From assembly GCA_026770585.1 (NCBI GenBank), contig MU646664.1:98126-110399 (forward strand): a stretch of DNA of 12,274 nucleotides, read 5' to 3'. The stretch is from Baffinella frigidus. Its lineage: Eukaryota > Cryptophyceae > Cryptomonadales > Baffinellaceae. Of this stretch, positions 1-10,767 are shown piece by piece. Each line of letters begins with the position of its first letter. Position 1 is the first letter of the stretch. The position numbers and the translations under genes are program-made. The notes beneath the pieces are model-generated. The model was not told where the DNA came from and searched no databases. It saw only the letters and a list, made by a program, of their open reading frames with translations.

Positions 1-61
1 ACCCCACACCCCACACCCCACACCCCACACCCCAAACCCGAAACCCGAAACCGTAACCCAG

Positions 62-135
62 GTGCACCTCCTGGGCGCGGTCGAGGCAGCGCTCTCGAGC
101 AACCAGGCGGGTGATCTGATCACCGACTTCCGAAG
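62..135 (+). CDS. FANCI: Exon 1 of the model (first exon in window)
   Basis: Preceded by AG at 60-61 and followed by GTCCTC at 136. Reads [13 protein letters not shown] then [11 protein letters not shown] in the only open frame; the other two frames have stops. It ends in phase 2. LLGAV..AL and DLI..FR resemble the helix before the ubiquitination-site helix of FANCI. No start codon is present, so earlier exons lie upstream. Confidence 0.75.
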
Positions 136-3100
136 GTCCTCAACCCTAGACCATAAACCATAAACCATAAACCATAAACCATAAACCATAAACCATGAAC
201 CATAAAACATAAACCATAGACCATAAACCATAAACCATAAACCATGACCATAAACCATAAACCATGAACCAGGTCTACTCGTAAGTGCTTTGGGGATTAC
301 GGATTATTTAGCGTGTTGGGGTTTGTTGATGTTCGCGACTATCCCCTGTTTGAGTCTTCATTCGCAAGCAACGGTGGACGACATTGTTCCGGCGTCACCC
401 TAATTCCGGCAATCTTTATCGCCCTACCTAATTGCATACCGTAGAGCCATGCGGAATGCCGTAATTAGGTTGGTGCCGTCATGAGGTCGTCCACCCTTTT
501 AACCCCCTGTGCGTGGTGTGGCAGCACGCTGGTGCGGGTATTGGCGGACTCGAGGGGGGGGGGGGTTCTTGCTCGCGAGTAATTTATGTGTGTTCATCAG
601 TCGCAGGTACACTAACCCCGGTGCGGGCGATGGCGGGGCTGTCGCGAATGTTTAAACCGGCTTGTTTCGAGTAGTCTGTGTACCTCCGCTCATCTGTACC
701 CTAACCCATCCCCGGCAGCACGCTGCTTCTCTCTATGGAGGACTCCAAAGTCCTCGGTCTCGGTTCCATTCTCGTGATTGAGGTTTGTTGTGAGTGTCGG
801 AAGTAACCTCTGTGTTCCAAAGTCCTCGGTTTACATTCTCGTGATTGAAGTTTGTTGTGAGTGTCGTTACCTCTGTGGGGGGGGGGGTTAACACGCTGGT
901 GCGGGCGATGGCGGACTCGGAAGGGATCTTGTGAGTAAACCGTGTGCGGTGTGGAAGCACGAGAGTACACCTGGTGTGGTGTGGCAGCACGAAACTAACC
1001 CCTGAACACCGTGTGGCAGCACGCTGGTGCGGGCGATGGCGGACTCGAAAGAGGGGTGTTCTTACTCGCGAGTAACTTCTGTGTGTTATGTGTGTTGGCA
1101 GCACGCTGGTGCGGGCGATGGCGGACTCGAAGGGGGGGTGTTCTTACTCGCGAGTAACTTCTGTGTGTTATGTGTCTTGGCAGCACGCTGGTGCGGGCGA
1201 TGGAGGCGTCCAAAGTCCTCGGGAACCAACCAGACCAGGTAACCGAAACCCTTAACCCCAAACCCTTAACCCCAAACCCTTAACCCCAAACCCCAAACCC
1301 CAAACCCCAAACCCCAAACCCCAAACCCCAAACCCCAAACCCTAAACCAAAGCCCCAAACCTCAAACCCCAAACACTTAACCCCAAACCGAAGCCCCAAA
1401 CCCTAAGCACCAATCACGAAAACAGGCCGTGATGATCGGCGCCAAGGTCATCGAGAAGTTCCTCGAGGTAAACCATCCACCCTCAACCCTAAACCCTAAA
1501 CCCTAAACCCTAAACCCTAAACCCTAAACCCTAAACCCTAAACCTTGAACCCTAAACTCTAAAACCGTACCCTGAACCCTAAACCCCAAATCCCAAACCC
1601 TAATCCTTAAACCCTGCCCCAATCCCTTGATCCCGCCAAGGGTTGTACCTAAAAGAGGCTATACAAGAAGTGAAATTGCACGGGACTCCTTTTACAAACC
1701 CCGTAGCCCACCGTGTGGAACCCTGATCCCCAAAATCCAACCCCCAATCGCTAAGCACGAAACCGGAACCCAGGGGGGGGAGGACGACCTCCGATTCGTA
1801 CTGGAGTCAGCGCTCCCAGACATCTTCGCGTGCGGTCTCGCGATGCTCGTCGGAAACACCTTCGGGTCGGGACGCGGGTAAAACTCCCAAACTCCCAAAC
1901 TCTAAACACGTTTCAGGGTTCTGGGGAACCACAGACCCTGGGGGCCTTTTGTGGGGTTCAGGGGTTAGAGTGCGGCCTTGTGATGCTGGTCCAAAACACC
2001 TTCGGGTCTGGGCGCGGGTAAAACTTCCAAACCCGAAACACGTTGCAGGGTTCTGGGCAACCCCAAACCCTGGGGGCCTTTTGTAGGGTTCAGGGGTTAG
2101 AGTGCGGCCTTGTGATGCTGGTCCAAAACACCTTCGGGTCGGGGCGCGGGTGGACCCTAAAACCTAAACCTGAAAACTTGAACCCTGAACTCTATACCCG
2201 AAAAACTAAAACCCTGCACACTAAACCCCAAACCCTAAACCCTAAACCCTAAACCCTAAACCCTAAACCCTAACCCTAAACCCTAAACTCTAAACCCTGA
2301 ACCCTAAACCTCAAACCCCAAACCCTAAACCCTAAACCCTAAACCCTAAACCCTAAACCCTAAACCCTAAACCCTAAACCCTAACGGAAACCGTAGAAAC
2401 TAAACAGAAATAAATAAAAATAATATGAAAAAATAAAACGTAAAAACCCAAAAAAAAGTAAAACGTAAAAACCCCTCGAAAGCAGGCAAGTGGAGGACAG
2501 CCACCCCTCGGCACTGCAGCACGTCAAGGATGCGATCCACCTCCTGCACCTCCTTCTGGTCACGGAGGTGGGCAGCCCAACCTCTGAACCCCAAACGTCT
2601 CTGCTCCAAACCCGAAACCATAAACCCTGAGCCCTCAACCCTGAACGTCTCTCCTCTCTTCTCTAAACCCCAAACCCCAAACCCCAAACCAAAAAAAACA
2701 ATCCCCGAAGCCCGAACCCTGAAGCCTCAACCCGAAGCAGCCGATTAAGCACAAGCTGCCCGACGCGGAGCTGCGAGAGGTGCTGCGGCACAACAAAAAC
2801 CGCACCTCGGTCAACCCTCAAATCCCTCAAAGAATAAAACACTAAAACGCTAAAACACTAAAACACTAAAACACTAAAATCCGCGAGGTGCTGCGGCACA
2901 ACAAGAACCGCACCTCGTTACACCTCAACCACAAAACAATAAATCACTGAAACAATAAAACACTGGATCACTAAAACACTAAAACACTAAAAAACTAAAA
3001 AACTAAAAAACTAAAAAACTAATCCCCAAACCCTACACCCTAAACCCTCAACCCTCAACCCTGAACGCGAAACCCTCAACTAGGTGGTGGCCGCGCTGTT

Positions 3101-4745
3101 CAAGTGCTGCTGCGCACGCGCGCTCCCGCCGGGCCCGCGCGTCCAGGTAACGCCTCACCGTGTCAACTAGCACTAGTGCGGAACCTTGACGATCTCATCC
3201 GGTCGAGTATTTGAGTCAAATACGATTTCGGGGATCTCCGATTCGATTTGCAACGAAAATTACTACACGAACGTGACTGAAAATGTCCGGTGTGTAGTAA
3301 TTTTCGTTGCTAGGATCGTATTTGAGTCAAATACTCGCCTCGATTAGATCACACTACGCCACGCGATCAACACGTGAGCTGCCCGGATACCTAAACGCCA
3401 AATCATGACCCTAGCACTCTGAAGTATGAACGTAAATCCTGAGCCGCAAACCCTGGCAGGCGTTGGAGCTGCTGGCGTGCCTCTGCTTCCACGACATCGC
3501 GTGCAGCGCCGCGGGCATCCAGGAAACCCCACACCCCAAACCCCAAACCCTGAACCCTAAACCCTAAACCCTAGACCCCACCCTAAACCCTAAACCCTAG
3601 ACCCCACCCTAAACCCTAAACCCTAAACCCCAAGCCCTAAACCCTAAACCCTAAACCATAGACCCTAAACCCTAAACCCTAGACCCTAGACCCTAGACCC
3701 TAGACCCTAAACCTCACCCTAAACCCCAAACGATGTTCCCTGAACCTTAAACCTGAAGCAGGAAATGCACCACGCGCTCGAGACAGCGCACCTCGACACG
3801 CTCGATGAGCTCAAATCCGCGCGTCCCACCTCCTCTGCCCAGGTGCAGGGGTTAGGGTCTTAGGGTCAAGGGTGTTGAAGGTTTAGGGTTAAGGGTGTTT
3901 GGGGTTTGCGTTGGTGGAGCTCAAATCTGCCTGGCCCACCTCATCTGCCCAGGTTTCGGGGTCAGGGTTTTAGGGTTAAGGTTTAGGGTTTAGGATTCTG
4001 GGGGTTGGTTTAGGGTCTAACGGTGCTGAAGGTTTAGGGTTTAGGGTCTTGGGGTTTGCGCTCGAGGAGCTCAAATCTGCGCGGTCCACGTCGTCCGCCC
4101 AGGTTCCTAAACCCTTAACCCTAAACCCTAAACTCTAAACCCTAAACCCTGAACCCTAAACCCTGAACCGTAAAAGCCCACCTGATCCACCCTGGTTGCG
4201 AGCCTTCTACAACCCTAAATAACGCCCCAGACCCATCCCTCGATCCTTAACCCTGAACCCTAAGCCTCAGACCCATCCCTCACCATAAACCATAAACCAT
4301 AAACCATAAACCACAAACCACAAACCACAAACCACAAACCATAAACCATAAACCTTAGACCATAGACCATAGACCATAAACCTCAAATCCCAATTCACAA
4401 ACCCGGCAGCTATCCAAAATCTTCAAAGCCGACGGGGAGAGCGGCACCCAAGGCGTTCTGGTCACTAAACACTCAACACCAAACAGTCATTCTAAAAAAC
4501 AAATTAAATAAATAAATAATGAATAGTAAACCCGAAACCCGAAACCCCAGATCTCTGACATGTTCAAGGCCGACGGGGAGGGCGCCGCCAAGGGCAAGGG
4601 CAAAGCGAGCGCGGAGGGCGGCAGACGGAACGGGGGGAAGGGTGGGGGGAAGGCCGGGGGGGGGGAGGAGCGCGCGGCGGGGCCGGAGCTTCCGCCGAGC
4701 GTTACCATCGGGTATGTTTTTTCGCCATATATTATAGTCCAGCTC

Positions 4746-4829
<84 letters not shown>

Positions 4830-7800
4830 CCATATATTATCGCCATATATTACGCAGCCGGCGCTCTCTGTGGCGGGATGCGGGACCACGATCGAACCCC
4901 CTACCCCCCCACCCCGAAACCGCACACCAGGACCGGACATAGGGCGGTCCTGGTGTGCGGTTTCGGGGTTGGGGGTCCTGGTGTGCGGTACGGGGTATGT
5001 CCGGTCCTGGTGTGCGGTTTCGGGGTTGGGGGGTAGGGGGTTCGATCGTGGATGCTAGCTAGGCTTCCCTAGAATCGCCCCTAACCCCGAAAACGCGCGC
5101 ACCTGGAGCGGCCGGGCAAAGCTGAGATCTTCTGAGATGCAGAAGCTGGGAAGCCGGGCCCAGCTTCTGGATCTCAGTTTTGCGCGCCCGAAACCGGGCA
5201 CCCTACACCCTTGCCCCTGAATCCCGAAACCCGACCACCAGGAGCGGGCGGGCGGAACTGTGGCCGAGCTTCCGCGGGAGTCCCCCGCTCGATGGGGTGG
5301 ATGAGGGGGTCGAGGCGGCTTTCCAGGTGCGGTCCGGGCGTGTTTTGGTCCTGTTTAGGTTAGGGCCTGTTGGTGCTTTTTGGTGCGATCGGGGAGGCCG
5401 TTGGATGCGGGGACCGCTCTGCCCCGCCCCTGCTTCAGTGCGCGTGAGAATTGCGGTTCGGGCTTGTTTTGCAGTCGCAGCGGCGCTCACGCGCCTCATG
5501 GCACACTTGGCTCCCATTGTCAGTCTTGCGGAGGGGGGGTGCATTCAAGATTGACATCTCCACCCTCAAACCAAGACCTTACACCCTACAAACAGTCCCT
5601 CTCTCGGAACACCAAAATCCTACACCCCACACCCTTCCAGGTGCGGTTCGGGCGTGTTTTGGTCCTTTTTAGGTTAGGGCGTGTTGGTGCTGTTTGGTGC
5701 GATCGGGGAGGCCGTTGGATGCGAGGACCTGGTTAAGGGTTTAGGGTTTAGGGTTTAACTCTAAGCCCTAAACCCTAAACCCCGCCCCTGCTTCAGAGCG
5801 CGTGAAAATTCCATAACCCATAACCTATTACCCATAACCCATAACCCATAACCCATGACCCATAACCCATAACCCATAACCCACAACCCATAAACCATAA
5901 GGGTTATAATCCATAACCCATAAATCATAGGGCCTCATAACCCATAACCTCTAAACCATAGGGGTTAACCCTAAAATATCAACCCCAACCCAGACGCTTG
6001 GGACGATGTTGTGCCGCGAGGCGGTCGTGTCTCTAAATGAACCCCCAATCACTACCCCTAACCCCCAACCCCTCAACTCTAAACCATAACCCCTCAACTC
6101 CAAACCCCAAACCACAACCCATAACCCCTGAACCGTAAACCCCTGAAGCATAACCCCCTAAACCCCAACCCAAGCCAGACGCTCGGGATAGTAATGTGCC
6201 GCGTGGCGGTCATGGTGGGCGGCCGCGCGTACCAAAACCGTCACAACGTTGACCAAATTTTTATTTATTTGCGTGGCCAACTCCTCTGCACACCGCTCTA
6301 ACCCCTGAAATCAACAACCAGACGCTGGGGGTGGTGCTGTGCCGTGTGGCGGTCATGACGGCCGCGCGCCTTGGAGACTTGGGGGACATGCAGGTTACGA
6401 GTCCCCCCGTAACCCTCAACCCTCAACCCTAACGCTAAAAATCCTAACGCTGAACCCGACTGTTGGCGAAACCCGACTGGCTTTCTACCAGGACGATACC
6501 GAAACCGCAATCCCCCCATCCTTGACGCGTCCTCGCTTTTCCTGGTGCATTTCGCGCTGAGGCTGCTCCTCAACCTGCCAAACGCCCCAAACACTGAACA
6601 CTGAAAAAATATAAAATAAAAAATAAAAAATAAAAACGAATTACGAAACACAGGTCGCGGTGAGGCTGCTCCTCAACTGCGCGATCAGCGCGCTGCCCAA
6701 GCACGGGGGCGTCGACCGGGTGGCGGACTTCGTCGACATTCTGCGCTACTGCGTCTCGGGGCAGGGGGCGGAGAAAGACGAAAAAGGCTCCAATGGCAAC
6801 GGCTCCAATGGCGCTGGGGCCGCCCATCCAAGGTTTACACCCTTGCGATTTATAGGAGGGCTATATATCATTTATAGAAGGGCTATAAGTTTCTTGTCCG
6901 GCCAACCGTCAGCAGTTTTCTGCTGCCCATCTAAGTGCGCGTGACTTTCATTCGCACCCCCATTCGTGATGTCTATCCTAAAGTGGCCGATCTGCAGTAA
7001 CAAGCAGCGAAAGTCACCGCGGGCATCCCTTCTGGCGAGTGTCTCGCGTCGACGGTGGTATTCGCGGGCAGGGCCACACGAGGCTACCCAGGCGAACAGA
7101 ATAAAACGGACTTTTAAAGTTTTGTGGGCAAATGATCACGTTTCCGCCCGCGGAGCGGTCGGACCTGTGTAAAGTCGCTGCTTTTCAGCTGAAAATTACT
7201 ACACACGTTTACAATCGACATTTATTCTGTTCGCATAGGTAGCCTCGTGGCCCGCCTCCCTGCCCGATTTTTCGCGTTAGGGTTGAGGGTAACGGGGGGC
7301 TCGCAACCTGCATGTGCCCCAAGAGGCGGGAGGAAGCGTCCTCGGCGTCCATCGCGGCATTATCCTTGGCTTGATCTGTCCCAATTGTGACCCGAAGGCG
7401 CCCGAAGTGAAGCAAAACACCGCGGGCAGGGGGGCTGGAGGGGGCGACGACGCAGGGGGGAAACAGGAAGAGGACGAGGACGAGGAGGGAGGCGGCGCGC
7501 TGAGCGGGTGGAAGCTGTACACCCCAAACCCTGAACCCTACACTCAACGCTAAACCCCAAACCCTAAAACCTGCACTCTAAATCGTTAACCCTAAATCCT
7601 AAATCCTAAACCCTAAACCCCAAACCCTAAACCCTAAAACCTCAACCCTGAACCCTAAACCCTAAACCCCAAACCCTAAACCCTAAACCTTAAACCCCAA
7701 ACCCAAAACCCGAAACCCTCAACCAGGGCGTGGAGCGCGCTGGTGCAGGACAGCAGAATTCTCGAGTGGGTCATCCGGGTCATGACGTGCTACAAGGTAA

Positions 7801-10728
7801 ACCCGAAACCCGAAACCTCAAACCCGAAAACCGAAAACCGAAACCCGAAACCCGAGGGCGTGTGCGGGCAAGCCTAAACTCCCCATCCTCAAACTAAAAC
7901 CCTACACCCTACAAACAACCCCCCTCTCTGAAAAGTAAACAACCTCTCCCCCTGGGGGACCTCAAACCCTTTACCCCAAACCCTAAACCCCAACAGGAGG
8001 ACCAGCGGAGTCCCTCCGCCCACGCCCCGCATGGCACACTTCGCAAATCCTACATCCTACACCCTACACCCTAAACCCAAACCCCTCACAGGAAGACCTC
8101 CGGAGTGAGTGAGTCGCAGCGGCGCTCACGCCCCGCATGGCACACTTCGCTCCTCCCGCTCAAACCGCTCAAACCAAGATCCTCACCCTGAACCCTTCGC
8201 TCCTCACGCTCAAACCAAGATCCTCACCCTGAACCCTTCGCTCCTCACGCTCAAACCAACATCCTCACCCTAAACCCTCTGATGTATGGGTCTCCAATAA
8301 ACTTCATCATACACCCTCAAACAGAAGGATCTCCGGAGTCCCAGCGTCGCAGCCTTGGGGGCGTGAGCCTGCTTGCAACCGAGTGCAGAGCAGGAGGCGT
8401 ACCATACCATACATGAGCGTCGCAGCTCGCGCCCCTTGGCAAGCTTGACCCCCAAACCAAAATCCTACATCCTACCGACACCCTACACCCTAAACCCAAA
8501 CCCCTGACAGGAAAGACCTCCGGAGTAAGTGAGTCGCAGTGGCGCTCACGCGCCTCATGGCACACTTGGCTCCCATTTTCAGTCTTGCGGGGGGGGGGGG
8601 TGCATTCAAGATTGACATCTCCACCCTCAAGCCAAAACCCTACACCCTACAAACAGTCCCTCTCTCGGAACACCAAAATCCTACACCCCACACCCTAACC
8701 CTCATCCCCACACCCTAAATCTCAGGAGGACCTCCGGAGTCCGTCAGTCGCAGCGGCGCTCACGCCCCTCATGGCGCACTTCGCGCCCAACTTCTCCGAG
8801 CGGGAGGCGGGGACTGTCGCGGGGTTTATCGCTGGGGACGTCACTGAGCTCACTTCTACGGTCAGGATCCCAGCCCTGTCGGGGACCGGATCTGGGATCC
8901 GGTCTCTAGCCATGTCTCAGTCTGTGCAGGCTCCCCATTTTGGTGCGCCCGTCCGCTCGAAAGTTGACGCTCGAAAGTTGACGGGTGTGTACCGCGGAGC
9001 CAGCATGTCGACTTGAGAATAGTCAAAGAGGGAGTCAGAGGCAGCGGCGGTCGCGGGGGTCATCTCTGGGGACGGCACTCAGCTCACACTGCCACGGTGA
9101 ATGTCCCAGCTCTGTCTCAGTCTATTCGGGCTCACCATTTTTCGTGCGTCTGGGCTCTTTCGGTCTCCAAACCCTGAACTTTACACCCTCAACCCTCGAC
9201 CCCAAACCCCAAACCCCAAACCCTAAACAACAGGCCATGCAACACACGAAAACGTTGTCAGAAGCCGCACAAAAATTGCGGGCCTTTAGTAAAAATGATA
9301 ATGACACGTTGTATTCATTGTACTAGATGCACACGTTTTGCTAATGAAGTAGCAGGCGTTCCGAGCTTAGGCACCTCTGGTAGAGGCCGGCAGAGCGCTC
9401 CGTCCAGCTTCCTGAAAACTCCCGATTTGACCGTCCATCTCGAGCGCGAGATGGGGCCGCTCAACCCCAAACCCTACACCCGAAAACCTAACCCCCCAAA
9501 CCCCCACACCAGGTCATGCAACACACGAAAACGTTCTCAGAAGGCGCGTCCGAGCGGGCGTCTTTCTTGCTCGAGCGCGAGATGGGGACGCTCAACCCTA
9601 ACCCCGAAACCCCAAACCCCAAACCCCCCAAACGCCAGGTCTTGCAACACACCAAAAGCATGAGCGAAGCAGCGTCCGAGCGGGCGCCAACCCCAAACCC
9701 TACACCCGAAAACCTAACCCCCCAAACCCCCCACACCAGGTCATGCAACACACGAAAACGTTCTCAGAAGGCGCGTCCGAGCGGGCGAGCAGCTTGCTCG
9801 AGCGCGAGATGGGCACGCTTGGGGTGGCGGCAAAAGTGCCGGCGCTCCAGAAGGCGGTTTCCGCAGCGCACGGTACACGCCAACCTGAACCCTTTTTCAT
9901 ATGTTTGTCTTACGTGTGCCGTACATTTTCCATACGTTTTTCATACGTTGGGGGTAGCGGCAAAAGTGTTTGTCATACGTGTGCCGTACATTTTTCATAC
10001 ATTTTTCATACGTTGGGGTTGGCGGCAAAAGTGCCGGCTCTCCCGAAGGCGATATCCGCAGCGCACGGTACAACCTACACCCTTTTTCACACGTGTGACA
10101 TTCGTTTTTCATACGTTTGTCGTACGTTTGTCATACGTTTTTGTATGCCTTTTTCATACGCGATTTCCGCTGCGCACGGTACACCCCACTCTTATTCGGG
10201 GAAACCTATTTTTTTTTAGTTTGATGGCAAGGAAACTTACTACACAATTCGTTCTTTTTAGTAATGTTAATGCATTTGTGTAGTAATTTTCCTTGCCATC
10301 AAACTAGAGAAAAATAGGTTTCCCCGGATAAACTCCTTGCCATCTGCAGCTTGCCGTTGAGCGTTGAGCGTTTAGGGGTTGGGGTGTAGGGTGTAGGGTG
10401 TTAGGGGGGGAGGGGGGCGCCCTGACGGCAGCGATTTGTGACGCGAGACGTTTGCTCTGCATGCGGGAATCCCAGCTCTGTCGCAATCTATTTCGTCTCG
10501 CCAATTTGGTGAACATGGGCGTAAGCAGATGTTTGTTTTGCGCCACGGCAGGCACGAGCGTGGAGGCGCTGGTGCAGAGCAGGAACCGTGAACTGTGGAT
10601 CTTGCAGGCGCGCGCGTAACTGCGTGTTAGTGGTTTCCACTACCGGTTACACACAGAGACATGACGTATTCCGATCGCAACCACTATGGGCGTAAACAGA
10701 CGCGCGTCTCCCCACGGAACCCTCCACC

Positions 10729-10767
<39 letters not shown>

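Noticed and set aside
1-60. A chromosome end (telomere) at the window start
   Set aside because: CCCCACA/CCCGAAA units are degenerate and lead straight into an exon acceptor. The same kind of repeat fills internal introns throughout.
701-1261. Antisense frames rich in [10 protein letters not shown]
   Set aside because: They are the reverse strand of the exon 2 tandem copies and show the same motif in several frames.
4487-5036. Long Tyr-Ile-repeat proteins on both strands
   Set aside because: They are translations of the AT dinucleotide tract joined to exon 10 or its antisense.
7293-7429. Exon 14 beginning upstream ([12 protein letters not shown] frame)
   Set aside because: The frame is open, but no AG there gives the phase needed to join exon 13. 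The AG at 7428-7429 does.
8771-9016. Exon 16 extending to the stop at 9016
   Set aside because: The duplicated border at 9040 and the phase of exon 17 both favour a donor at 8861. The extension has low resemblance to coding sequence and would end the protein early.
9516-10283. A 255-codon single-exon gene on the + strand
   Set aside because: The frame runs through two exon 17 copies, heptamers, the CATACG repeats and half of a hairpin element. It is open by chance and by repeat periodicity.
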